Shown here piece by piece: positions 49,002 through 60,800 of a stretch of 64,000 nt of DNA. Location of the stretch: contig CM039509.1 of assembly GCA_022432975.1 (NCBI GenBank), forward strand, positions 19,791,760 to 19,855,759, read 5' to 3'. The DNA comes from Begonia masoniana. Its lineage: Eukaryota; Streptophyta; Magnoliopsida; Cucurbitales; Begoniaceae. The notes beneath the pieces were generated by a model that did no database searches, was not told the DNA's origin, and saw nothing but the letters and a program-made list of their open reading frames with translations. How positions within the stretch are numbered: position 1 is the stretch's first letter; each line of letters begins with the position of its first letter. Both the position numbers and the translations under genes were made by a program.

Positions 49002-49487
49002 GTGAGGATGATGTCCCTCTACCGGACGAGCCTGCAGCTTGAGGAAGGATGTTCGTGGGAGCGGCAAGTGTAGCGACCCCGGAAGGATCGTCATATAATC
49101 CGTATCTTTATTAATCATCTAATCCTTGTTACTCACACATGATTCATTATCGGTAGTGTATTTCTCTTTTTTTTTTTCTTAAAACATAATTTAACTCGAG
49201 ATGTCATATGCGATTCGCTAAGCCTCAATCGGCCAAGGAAAACATTACATATCTGCCGGCGGGCAGTACAATGTGTATCGGCTAGTGAAGGGAAAACTAT
49301 AAGCTATAGACTGCATCTACCGATAGAATAATGAACCACATCTACCGGTCACTAGACGACAAGACCGTGTTTATACCATCCGGTGGAGAAACTCTCTACA
49401 TCATCCGATGAAATAAGGGTACATCATCCGGTGGTCATGTGCATCTCACGTGAATAATTAAAACATGACCCGGACACTAAACGACAA

Positions 49488-50649
49488 ATAACATTCTCAT
49501 CATCCGGTGACTTACTACACTACATCTGCCGATCACTAGACGACAAAATAATACTCTCATCATCCGATGGCTTACACACTCTACATCTGCCGACCGCTAG
49601 ACGACAAAATAATACTTTCATCATCCGAATGGCTTACACCCTAACATACTTTCATCATCCGATGGCTTATTACACTACATCTGCCGATCACTAGACGACA
49701 AAATAATACTTTCATCATCCGATGGCTTATTACACTACATCTGCCGATCGCTAGACGACAAAATAATACTTTCATCATCCGATGGCTTATTACACTACAT
49801 CTGCCGATCGCTAGACGACAAAATAATACTTTCATCATCCGATGGCTTATTACACTACATCTGCCGATCGCTAGACGACAAAATAATACTTTCATCATCC
49901 GATGGCTTACACACTCTACATCTGCCGATCGCTAGACGACAAAATAATACTTTCATCATCCGATGGCTTACACACTCTACATCTGCCGATCGCTAGACGA
50001 CAAAATAATACTTTCATCATCCGATGGCTTAAACACTCTACATCTGCCGATCACTAGACGACAAAATAATACTTTCATCATCCGATGGCTTAAACACTCT
50101 ACATCTGCCGATCGCTAGACGACAAAATAATACTTTCATCATCCGATGGCTTATTACACTACATCTGCCGATCGCTAGACGACAAAATAATACTTTCATC
50201 ATCCGATGGCTTATTACACTACATCTGCCGATCGCTAGACGACAAAATAATACTTTCATCATCCGATGGCTTAAACACTCTACATCTGCCGATCGCTAGA
50301 CGACAAAATAATACTTTCATCATCCGATGGCTTATTACACTACATCTGCCGATCGCTAGACGACAAAATAATACTTTCATCATCCGATGGCTTAAACACT
50401 CTACATCTGCCGATCGCTAGACGACAAAATAATACTTTCATCATCCGATGGCTTATTACACTACATCTGCCGATCACTAGACGACAAAATAATACTTTCA
50501 TCATCCGATGGCTTATTACACTACATCTGCCGATCGCTAGACGACAAAATAATACTTTCATCATCCGATGGCTTATTACACTACATCTGCCGATCGCTAG
50601 ACGACAAAATAATACTTTCATCATCCGATGGCTTATTACACTACATCTG
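49488..50649. repeat. 60/61-bp tandem array, about 18 copies, in H LTR
   Basis: Each unit has CATCTGCCGATCGCTAGACG and CATCATCCGATGGC, then TTATTACACTA (60 bp) or TTAAACACTCTA / TTACACACTCTA (61 bp). Core words match the start of C's 54-bp array region (CATCATCCGGTGAC, CCACCGGTCACTAGAC). No gene. Confidence 0.93.
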
Positions 50650-51000
50650 TATTCAGACTCTAAAGACAAGCCCTTCAAATCCAAGTCTCATTGTTGTAAG
50701 AAATTTCTATTCTATTTAGTCATCTGTCCATCGTAAACTTTTATAACTTACTATGAGCATAACCAGGGAGCTTAATCGCCTATCCAGCCTTCACTGTCAC
50801 ACTGAGCATCCTCCAGCAACCAAGCTTAGACATCCTCATTAACCTTGAGTTCCTCATCTGAAAACTCGTCACCTACATCATAAGGTTTAAACTATAAGCC
50901 TAATGCTTAGTAATGAATGCAATACTAACATGGATGCATGAATGCATAATTTGGGAAAATCACATGCTCATAAGTCTTTTCTTGTTCATGTCTTTGCTCA

Positions 51001-51096
51001 TAATCATCATTCATAGTCATTGGTCATATTCATCATTCATAGTCATTGATCATAATCGTCATTCATAGTCATTGGTCATAATCATCATTCATATAA
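51001..51096. repeat. Short CATTCATAGTCATTG tandem repeat
   Basis: Four degenerate units of about 28 bp (CATCATTCATAGTCATTGGT). Located between blocks 2 and 3 of the LTR. Confidence 0.8.
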
Positions 51097-51251
51097 GTTG
51101 TGTGGATTAAGAGAGGATTTGTGCCGGTAAAGGGGGTTCGACAATTAGTTTGATCTTGTTCCCTACTGCAGGTCGTATTCATATGTCCCTCTTTGGACTG
51201 TGACATACGCCGAACCGCCCCTTACCCTCACTTAGTCCACGTTGCATAAAT

Positions 51252-51253
<2 letters not shown>

Positions 51254-51295
<42 letters not shown>
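51254..51295. repeat. (TA)21 microsatellite
   Basis: An uninterrupted TA run in the H LTR, followed by CATATATACATAC. Confidence 0.97.
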
Positions 51296-51301
<6 letters not shown>

Positions 51302-52125
51302 TACATACTTATTCTGTTCATGGAAAACATGCATTAAAACATTTTCTTATACTTGAGAAACATTCATGATGCATGAACATGAGAACTTTTAACTCATCAG
51401 ACTATGACAAGGATCACACCAGAGCAGACAACTTCACATTCACTAGCAGGTCATCAAATAGTATAACTCACAACATACATAAATCCTTCGAGTGCAGACA
51501 AGCTCGTTATCATAAGGTAAACATTAGACATCTAAACAACCTAGCATCCCACGATGTAGGGCTCTATTAGCCGGAAATCTTAATACATTCACTTACCTGG
51601 TCTCCTTAGCACTTTGAGCTTCTTTCTCTTCAAACTTCTTCACCTAAAACATTTATATTGCAGTAGTTAAAACAAAATCCTAAAAGTTCTACTCATAAGT
51701 CATCCTAGGGTCTAATAACTAAGAGTCATTCCCGAGTTCTAAGTTTAATACCCAATGTAGTCTGAAATCTCGAAACTAAAACAGACAGATTCGATTATGA
51801 GTAACTCGGGGTTGGTTGTTCCAAATGTCCAGAATCGATTCGGAATGACATTATTACATACAGATTTTAAAATATCCTTACTAATACTCGGCCATTGAAG
51901 AATCAAGAACCTCAACACAAAGCTGAAACAAGGCTTAACGACTAAAAGATAGCTACATTGTCAAACTCATACCTCGAGCACGGAGTAGTCGAGTGGTGGC
52001 AGAGAAATCGATCGTCGAAGAGGGTATGCTGGAAACAGAGAGCAAGAGCTTGGGAGAGAAGAAATCGCCGAAAATGAAGGTGTCGGCTACAGTGGTTCAA
52101 GTGAGGTTTAAAACATTTCCTTTTT

Positions 52126-52134
52126 CTTTATATA
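52126..52134 (-). promoter_or_regulatory. TATA box of element H LTR
   Basis: Minus strand TATATAAAG about 160 bp inside the LTR, as in C. Confidence 0.7.
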
Positions 52135-52294
52135 TCGGTCATCACCCTCCATTATTACAACTTTGCCAACAGACCTAGTTTAAATCCACATGAAATTAAT
52201 TATTCTTGGTATAAGTCCTAAACTGTAAAGATTAAATATTCATGACCGTTAATACAGTTAGGAAAATCACCTGGCCGTTAACTCGAGTGTTACA

Positions 52295-52307
52295 TCCACC
52301 CCTCCTT
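52295..52307 (-). other. Polypurine tract, element H
   Basis: Minus strand AAGGAGGGGTGGA, identical to C. Confidence 0.85.
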
Positions 52308-52335
52308 AAACAAAATTTTCGTCCCTGAAAATTGA

Positions 52336-55146
52336 TCAAACAAATAACTCTAGATACTTGTCTAACATGTTCTGTCGTCGCTCCCAAGTGGCTTCTTCAA
52401 TGCCTTGATTCTTCCATAAGACTTTGACCAACGGAATCTCTTTGTTCCTCAGAGTCTTAACTGCGGATTTCAATATCTGCACTGGCTTCTCTTCATATGT
52501 TAGCGTCGGCTCAATCTCAAAATCCACTGGTTTAACAACTTGTGTAGGGTCCCGTATACATTTCCTTAACATTAACACATGGAAAACATTATGAACCTTA
52601 TCCAATGATGAAGGCAACTGCAGTCTGTAAGCTGTACTACCGATTCTAGCCAAAACAGGGAATGGTCCAATAAATCGTGGATTAAGCTTTCCCCTCCTGC
52701 CAAATCTTAGTACTCCTTTAAATGGTGAAACCTTCAGGAAAACTTCATCACCAACAGCAAATTGAAGATCTCTCCTCCTTTTGTTTGCATACCTTTTCTG
52801 TCAGCTTTGTGCAGTAATCATCCTCCTCTTAATAGTGGCAATCTTGTCCGACACCTGCTTCAACATCTCGGGACCTATGAGTTTTGCTTCACCAACTTCA
52901 TCCCAATACAGAGGTGATCTACATTTCCTACCAAACAACGCCTCATAAGGTGTCATACCTATGGTGGACTGGTAACTATTGTTGTAAGAGAACTCAACCA
53001 AGGGTAGGTATCTGCTCCAAGATGTCTGGAACTCTAGCACACAAGCCCTCAACATATCCTCAAGTATTTGGATAGTCCTTTCTGATTGACCATCTGTCTG
53101 CGGGTGGAAAGCAGTGCTGAAAGACAACTTTGTACCTAATGTGCCCTGTAAGCTTTGCCAAAACCTCGAGATGAATCCAGGATCGCGATCAGAGACAATA
53201 GATACATGAATTCCTTGTAACCTAATAACTTCTTGTACATAAAGATCAGCAAGCTGGTCCATCGAGTAGGTTGTCCTTACTAGTAAGAAATGGGCCAATT
53301 TCGTCAGTCTATCAATCACAACCCAAATACTATCATGTCCCTTAGTTGTCTTAGGTAATCCTACAACGAAATCCATAGCTATGTGTTCCCACTTCCACTC
53401 GGGGATAGGCAGAGGTTGAAGGGTACCTCCTGGACGTTGGTGCTCGGCTTTGACTTATTGGCAAACCAAACATGACTCTACATACTTAGCAACATCTCTC
53501 TTTAAGTTTGGCCACTAGTAGAGAAACTTCAGGTCTCGATACATCTTGGTGCTTCCAGGATGCACAGAAAAGGGAGACGAATGCGCCTCAGCCAAGATTA
53601 GCTTACGTAATCCTTCGTCATTAGGGACATACCATCTATTTCTAAACTTCAGAATCCCATCCTTGAAAGACTAAACTCGGAGGTGGTGTCCTTCACCTTG
53701 TTCACCATACTGCTATTGTCCTCAGAGTCCTTCTGTTGTGCTTATTTGATCTTTTCTAAAATCGTCGGTTGAATGGTCAAATCGGCAAGTAAGGTTGATA
53801 ACTCTGGAACTATCTCCAATTCAAACCTCTGAACTTCTGTCCTCAAAGGTATAGACATAGTTGACACGACGGATTGCATAGTTGTTGACATCCTGCTCAA
53901 TGCGTCAGCTACAGAGTTAGCCTTACCCGGGTGATACTTGATCTCAAAGTCGTAATCCTTAACAAATTCCAACCAATGCCTCTGCCTCATGTTCAATTCT
54001 TTTTGTGTAAAGAGGTACTTCAGACTTTTATGGTCAGAAAACACCTCACACTGCTGTCCATATAAGTAGTGCCTCCATATCTTCAAAGCAAAAACGACAG
54101 CTGCTAATTCTAAATCATGGGTGGGGTAGTTCTGTTCGTAACTCTTTAACTGCCTAGAGGCATATGCTACAACCTTGCCTTCTTGCATCAAAACACAGCC
54201 CAAACCAACTTTTGATGCATCACAAAATACGCTAAACTTTCCTTCTTCGGTTGGAAGGGTCAATATTGGGGCTGTTGTTAACTTCACCTTCAACGTCTGG
54301 AAGCTATCCTCACTAGCTTCGGTCCAAGAATATTTATTGTCCTTCTTTGTCAAATTCGTCAGGGGCTTAGCTATCATAGAAAATCCTTTGATAAACTTTC
54401 TGTAATAGCCTGCCAATCCAAGGAAACAGCGGACTTCACTGGCATTCTTTGGTTGTGGCCAATCCTTTACTACTTGAATTTTGGTCGGGTCCACTGATAT
54501 GCCATTAGCAGAAACTACATGGCCAAGAAAATTAACCTTGTCCAACCAAAATTCACACTTGGACAATTTGGCATAAAGCTGGTGCTCCTTCAATATTGTC
54601 AAAACTATTCTTAAATGCTCTGCATGGCCAGCTTCTATCCGTGAGTATATCAGGATATCATCTATAAAAACGATCACGAACTTGTCCAAGTAATCACGAA
54701 ACACTCAATTCATCAAATCCATAAAGGCTGCAGGTGCATTGGTCAGCCCAAACGACATGACCAAGAATTCATAGTGTCCATAACGGGTTCTGAAGGCTGT
54801 CTTTGGTATATCTCCTTCCTTAACTTTCAGTTGGTATAAACGAGTGTGTGGCTCCCGTATCTATAAGTGTGTAAGCAGCAAAACCACAGATCATAATGGT
54901 ACCTGTTATGACTGTATGCTGCACGGCTTCCTCATCCTCCATCATTGCATAGACTCTAGGTGCTACCCTTGCACGGTTCGGATCTGGCGGCATGGGGCAG
55001 CCTCTGACTATATGTCCAACCTTGTCACATCTGAAACAGCGGCCAGAACGGAACTTGCATTCGCCGGGGTGGTTCTTCTGACAGGTGGGGCATAAGGGTG
55101 CCAGAGGCCTCTTCCCTTTTCCTTGGTCATCATTCTGGTTGAGGGG
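52336..55146 (-). pseudogene. gag-pol: Gag-Pol remnant of element H
   Basis: Minus strand: zinc knuckle and protease fragments (55146-54838; [14 protein letters not shown] reading near 54860), joined directly to RT (from 54838, FIDDIL near 54660), RNase H ([10 protein letters not shown] near 54215), integrase finger (near 53520), DDE core (53376-52801), and chromodomain to the TAA at 52336. The N-terminal half of RT is missing: TTGGTA at 54831 in RT is fused to the sequence that follows TTGATA in C's protease (18271). Stops include TGA 54705-54707 (Arg site), TAA 53455-53457 (Gln site of CQQVKAE) and one at 52801. Closest to C. Confidence 0.88.
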
Positions 55147-55393
55147 TGTAACACCCCTAAGTCCATACCCATTTACCCGTATAAATTTTTCATTTTTATT
55201 TTACATTTTAAAATATAACTTTAAAACCTAACGTTAAAGCGGAATGAAATTGACACCGAAACCGGAATCGAAGTTTGTTTGGTAACTCATTTAAAACATA
55301 AACTAAAACAATTTAAATAAAACTTAAAACATTTAAATATTTAATCAAAATTAAAGCAGGGGCAGAATCGGAACATTTGCGGCCAAAGGAGGT

Positions 55394-55770
55394 AGCGATC
55401 GATCTCTGCAAACTGCAGGGATCGATCGCTGCATGCATGCATGCAACAAGCGATCGGTCTCTGCTTTTCAGCAGAGATCAATCCTGCATGCTTACATGCA
55501 GCAAGCGATCGATCTCTGTTGAAAAGCAGAGATCGATCGCTGCAGCATGTAACAAGGGCGGCGATCGATCTCTGCTTTTCAGCAGAGATCGATCGCTGCA
55601 GCATGTAACAAGGGCGGCGATCGATCTCTGCTTTTCAGCAGAGATCGATCGCTGCACACTATGCAGCGATCCTTTCTTCAGTAATCAACACATCTAACAC
55701 TTAACCTTTCTTTCATGCTTTACACTTCAACACATCGATTTGCTCTCTGGAATCCGATTCCCAGAGAGCA
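55394..55770 (-). repeat. CGATCG hairpin cluster in I 3' LTR
   Basis: Five hairpins with GCGATCGATCTCTGC arms and TTTTCA/GAAAAG loops, two within a repeated ~57-bp unit (GCATGTAACAAGGGCGGCG spacer), then CTCTCTGGAATC/GATTCCCAGAGAG. Same arm sequence as in A but a different number, loops and spacers. Confidence 0.9.
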
Positions 55771-56230
55771 AAACTTATTCTCCTTCACGCCAACAATTAC
55801 CATAACTCACCACCTAAATCCAACCAATTAAAACTAAAACGTATTCTAAATTCAATCGACTCGAGTCAGACTTTGCGAAATCCAACTGCGTGGATAGCTC
55901 TAAAAACCGAGCTATCCGTATCAACCTAAAACAATCCATAACACTTAATTTAAACAACCAAACAGTTCCAGAATTTCTATAACGTTTAAATAACTGTTTT
56001 AACCAAAACATTTTTACGTACAATTACCAAAACGTTATCTAACCCCTATCCAGATCCAAGCACCCTAATATGTTCTATACAGTTTATCATCAATCCAAAA
56101 TGTCTCAAAAACCCCCAAAACCTTTACGTACATCCCCCACGGGTCAAAACGCGCCTCGACTGCTCAGCGCACTCCCACGGCCATCATCCATCAGCTGCTC
56201 CTACGTCAGGAGGAGGAATATCATCCTCAC

Positions 56231-56257
56231 CTGGGTCAACGTAACCTAGAACGTCAC
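56231..56257 (-). other. Candidate 27-nt microexon in I LTR
   Basis: Minus strand from GTGACGTTC to GACCCAG, between ATGGTGTAG and GTGAGG. Acceptor arm 56258-56268 pairs perfectly with 56781-56791 (11 bp). Confidence 0.42.
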
Positions 56258-56823
56258 CTACACCATACAGACACATATGAGATATTGAAATCTCAGTAAG
56301 CTACGTAAATGCAGATGCATGCGTGCGTATGCCATTCATAAAACGTGCAGATTACAGTTTCATATTCAGATAAATTTTCATTCTTTTCATTACGTCACAG
56401 ACAAATTGTTACCGAGATATCAGCCCTCTAAATGGAAAGGATACATTCCGCGGTCGAACTACCACTTTCCACCTAGAGGAGGGGGGTACATGCTCACAAA
56501 CCCTACAGCCATGCCTGAGCCCCACCTCGCGTAACCAGATACAGATACAGACTACGTACATTAATTACAGAGGTTCATTTCTTTCCTTAAAACACGTGCG
56601 GAAATTCATTTTCTATGACATTTGAAATACGTGATGCATGAACAGTTAATCACCGGAAAGTAAACAAACAACATACATATCAACAAGACAATACAACATA
56701 ACCTATAAATAACTAACCTACTACCCAACCTAAACAACGTAAACCAAGGAACCCTCAAGGATCCTTGATACAACGACGAGGTATGGTGTAGACCTTTCGG
56801 TCAAGCAAGTTACGAGAACTTAC

Positions 56824-56868
56824 CTTGAGCGCGCTGAATCTCAAGCTTCGTCCACTGGAGTCGCGTGT
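56824..56868 (-). other. Candidate 45-nt leader exon in I LTR
   Basis: Minus strand between TTTACCTCAG and CTCAAG|GTAAGTT. Followed by hairpin GACC-GAAA-GGTC, which differs from GGCC-GATT-GGCC by a compensatory pair. Confidence 0.5.
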
Positions 56869-57375
56869 CTGAGGTAAAACACGATATTTGCCGTTAAAAC
56901 CGAATTAAGCTATTAAACGTCCAAATTAACAAAACCTTAACTAAAAATATTTCCTAATGCTTTAATTCGATTTATTAAGCTAATTCATCGAGCAATCGAA
57001 CTTTTTCCGAAAACCCTAAAATTCTCGGATTTTTAAACTTTTTCACAAATCGATTTATCTTCGTCCGATAACGTCAAATACGTCCAATATATACTTAATC
57101 ATGGCTAACCTATTAATTACGAACCCTAAATCTCATTTTTAATCAACATCGATCGAAACCCTAATTACCTAAAACGCAGTAAACGTAGAAATAAAAGCTC
57201 TAAGAACGTAGATGCATACCTAGGATAGCAAGAGGAGGAAGAATCGCGAAGAACGGAAGTCGAACGGAGGTCGGATCGGATGTCGGAATGGAATCGGCCG
57301 TGGGAGAGAATGAGAGCTGCTCTCTGTTTCTCACGCAGCAGAAGAGAAAATGAAGAAGAAGAAGTTAGGTTTTGA

Positions 57376-57383
57376 TTTTTATA
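57376..57383 (-). promoter_or_regulatory. TATA box of element I 3' LTR
   Basis: Minus strand TATAAAAA, about 400 bp into the LTR, followed by a CTTCTTCTTC-rich leader. Confidence 0.65.
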
Positions 57384-57785
57384 AATTGATTTGGCAAATT
57401 ACCAAATTGCCCTTAGCTCTTGTTTCGTCTTTCGTTTCGTTAATCGTCCAACGATCTGGATTCACCAAGTCTCCATATTTCACCAATATATCCAACTTAT
57501 TAATTGAGACTTATTAAAACCGTCCGTTCGCAATTCGGACCTCGTTTACTATTTTTACGAGAACGTCTTTCACATTACGAAAAGTGTATTTACTCGGAAT
57601 ATCGTGTTTGATCTCTGAAAATTCGCGTAAATTCATTAAAATTCTTATTATTCGATAGAATCGTAATGACGTTTTCTTTTTGTGAAACAGACCTGGTTTG
57701 ACATATTTATCAAAAATGTCATTACGAATAAAATAACAATATAACATAATATATCCAAAAAAATCCGTATAAGCCGGATATTACA

Positions 57786-57798
57786 TTCTACCCTCCTT
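57786..57798 (-). other. Polypurine tract, element I
   Basis: Minus strand AAGGAGGGTAGAA, identical to element A. Confidence 0.87.
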
Positions 57799-57825
57799 AT
57801 TCAGAATTTTGTCCACAAAATTAAA

Positions 57826-60800
57826 TCACGCAAACAATTCAGAATACTTAGTCATCATATCCTGCTGTCGTTCCCACGTCGCCTCTTCCACCTCGTGATT
57901 CTGCCATAGAACTTTGACTAGCGGAATTTCTTTGTTGCGTAGAACCTTGATAGAATGCTCCAAAATACGTATCGGCCTCACCTCGTAGCTCAAGGTAGGT
58001 TGTACCTCGATCTCTGTAGCCTCCATAATATGCGACGGATCGCGCAAACATTTCCGAAGCATAGATACATGAAATACGTCGTGGATACCCCCCATAGAAG
58101 CCGGAAGCTGTAATCGATACGCCAACTTCCCGATCCTCTTCAGAACAGGAAAGGGCCCCACATAACGAGGGTCCAACTTACCCCTCCTTCCGAATCTCGC
58201 AACGCCTTTGAACGGAGAAACTTTAAGGTAAACCTCGTCACCTTCCTCGAACTCTAGCTCTCTTCGTCTCGTGTCAGCATAGCTCTTCTGTCTGCTCTGA
58301 GCTACCTCAATGCGCTGTCGGATAATGGCAATCTTCTCTGCCGTCTGCTGTATAATCTCTGGACCAACGATGCTGGCCTCGCCAACCTCGTCCCAATATA
58401 ACGGAGACCTACACTTTCGACCATATAAGGCTTCATACGGAGCCATGCCGATAGTAGCCTGGAAGCTGTTGTTGTACGAGAACTCGATTAGTGGCAAATA
58501 CCTGCTCCACGATCCCTGAAACTCAAGCACACACGCTCTGAGCATATCCTCCAAAATCTGATTTGTCCTCTCTGTCTGACCATCAGTCTGAGGATGAAAC
58601 GCTGTGCTGAAGTTAAGCTGAGTCCCCATAGCTTTGTGCAGACTCTTCCAGAACTTCGATGTAAACCTCGGATCTCGATCCGAGACAATAGAAACCGGCA
58701 CTCCGTGCAACTTCACAATCTCCTGTACATAGAGCTCTGCGAGCTGATCCATAGAAGACGCCATCTTCACAGGCAAAAAGTGAGCCGACTTTGTCAATCG
58801 GTCCACAATAACCCAAATGCCGTCATGGCCTCTCGTAGTCCTCGGGAGCCCCACAATGAAATCCATGGAGATCTGCTCCCACTTCCACTCCGGAATCGGC
58901 AGTGGTAACAGTGTTCCAGCGGGTCTCTGGTGCTCAGCCTTTACCTGCTGACATACTAGGCAGGTCTCAACGTACTTGGCAACCTCCCTCTTCATGTTCG
59001 GCCACCAGAAGTGCTGTCTTAAATCCCGGTACAGCTTGGTACTCCCCGAGTGCACAGAATATGCCGAAGAATGTGCCTCGGCCAATATCTCCTTCTTTAG
59101 ATCCTCGTCACTAGGCACGTACCACCTATGCCTGAACTTCAGAATACCATCCTCGGATAAATGGAAATCTGACGAGTCTCCCAATGTCATGCTCGATCGA
59201 AGCTCCATACACTCCGTATCACTCTGCTGAGCCTCGCGTATACGATCAAGAAAAGTTGGCCTGAGAGAAATGTTGGCAAGCATATAGGAAAACTCTGCCA
59301 CTATCTCCACGTCGAATCTCTCAATCTCAGACCGCAGCGTAACTGACATCGCTGCTAATGATGGCTGACTCGCAGAAGGCACTCTACTCAATGCATCAGC
59401 TACCTTGTTTGCCTTTCCTGGGTGGTACTTGATATCAAAATCGTAATCGTTGACGAACTCAAGCCATCGCCTCTGTCGCATATTCAGCTCTTTCTGCGTA
59501 AATAAGTACTTCAAGCTCTTGTGGTCGGAAAATATCTCGCACTGCTGCCCATATAAATAATGCCTCCATATCTTCAGTGCGAAGACCACAGCTGCTAACT
59601 CGAGGTCGTGCGTGGGGTAATTCTGCTCGTACGGCTTCAACTGCCGAGAAGCATAAGAAATAACTCTCCTCTCCTGCATCAATACACAACCGAGTCCCAT
59701 TCCCGATGCATCACAATAAACACTGTATCTGATACCTTCATCAGGTAATGCCAGTACTGGAGCGGTGGTCAATCTCTGCTTTAACTCCATAAAACTATCA
59801 TCACAAGCAGCCGACCATGTAAATCTCTCGTTCTTCCGAGTCAATCGTGTAAGAGGAAGTGCGATCCTCGAGAATCCCTCTATAAACTTCCGATAATAAC
59901 CGGCCAACCCGAGAAATCCACGCACCTCACGTACGTTCTTCGGCTGTGGCCAATCTCTGACCACCTGAATCTTGCTCGGATCCACAGAAACTCCGTCCTG
60001 TGATATAATATGGCCAAGGAAGCTCACCCTGTCAAGCCAGAACTCGCACTTCGAAAACTTTGGATACAGATAGTGCTGACATAGGGTCCTTAGAACAATC
60101 CTCAAATGCTCCTCGTGTTCTTCCTTCATTTTAGAGTAGATCAATATGTCGTCGATGAAAACCACCACGAACTTGTCCAGATACTCCTTGAAGACACGGT
60201 TCATCAGGTCCATAAACGCTGCAGGGGCATTAGTAAGTCCAAAAGACATGACAAGGAACTCATAATGCCCATACCTCGTTCGGAAAGCTGTCTTCGGTAT
60301 ATCATCCCTACGGACCTTCAGCTGATTGTAACCCGAGCGGAGATCAATCCTGGAAAATACTCGAGCACCCTGTAGCTGATCAAATAAGTCTTCAATCCGG
60401 GGCAGTGGATACTTATTCTTCACTGTGAGCTTATTCAGCTCCCTGTAATCAATGCACATCCTGAGGGTCCCGTCTTTCTTCTTGACGAATAGAACAGGCG
60501 CACCCCAGGGTGAAACACTGGGTCGAATGAAACCTTTCTCCAATAACTCATCAAGCTGAGTCCTCAACTCTCTCAACTCGGCTGGTGCCAACCGGTATGG
60601 GTTCTTAAACCTCGGTGCAGAGTTAGGATATACGTCAATAGTGAACTCAATCTCCCGGTCCGGTGGTAGTCCGGGAAGATCATCGAGAAAGATGCCAGAA
60701 AACTCTCAGACTATAGGAATATCGCTCGGCTTCAATCCGCTGAGCAACCGACAATCAAAGACAGAGGCCAAATAAATAGAGCACGCACCTTTGAACTGCT

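Larger units (their letters stand above)
31408..49068 (+). mobile_element. Element E: decayed gag-pol element, host of F, G and H
   Basis: Pieces: 5' LTR 31408-32135 and 34949-35494 (split by F, its first ~1.35 kb missing); PBS 35499-35510; leader 35511-35560; G inserted (35561-42858); leader resumes 42864; gag-pol 42961-47414; PPT 47440-47452; 3' LTR 47453-49068, cut by H. Joining across F and G restores continuous leader and LTR sequence relative to other elements. Confidence 0.85.
47453..49068 (+). repeat. Element E 3' LTR (cut by H)
   Basis: Starts TGTAACACCCGG; AATAAATT near 47825 with a C/T-rich leader after it; donor-like TAG|GTAAGG at 48004; 45-nt block 48375-48419; hairpin GGCCGATTGGCC; 15-nt block 48987-49001. 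It stops at GCAAG|TGTAGCG where H is inserted; the rest should lie right of the window. Confidence 0.88.
49069..52294 (-). repeat. Element H 3' LTR (3,226 bp)
   Basis: Runs from TGTAGCGACCCC to GAGTGTTACA. Contains a 60-bp tandem array, a CATTCATAG-type repeat (51001-51096), a TA microsatellite, a 47-nt block 2 (51597-51643), acceptor-like ATGATGTAG near 50872, and TATATAAAG at 52126-52134 with donor-like CGAG|GTATGAG near 51975. Confidence 0.9.
49069..55146 (-). mobile_element. Element H: C-like gypsy element, truncated by I
   Basis: 3' LTR 49069-52294, PPT 52295-52307, then minus-strand pol and the start of gag, ending at 55146 where I is inserted. PPT, pol and LTR ends are closest to C. 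Its 5' LTR should lie right of the window, beyond I and J. Confidence 0.87.
55147..57785 (-). repeat. Element I 3' LTR (2,639 bp)
   Basis: Runs from TGTAACACCCCTAAG to GATATTACA. On the minus strand it starts TGTAATATCCGGCTTATACG, like A's TGTAATATCCGGCTTGTACG. Contains CGATCG hairpins (55394-55770), a 27-nt block 3 (56231-56257), the 45-nt block 2 (56824-56868), donor-like TAG|GTATGC near 57220, telo-boxes near 57168, and a TATA box. Confidence 0.93.

Noticed and set aside
49641..50684. Repeat proteins (MMKVLFCRLAIGR type) in H
   Set aside because: Translations of the 60-bp array; frames end wherever a 61-bp unit occurs.
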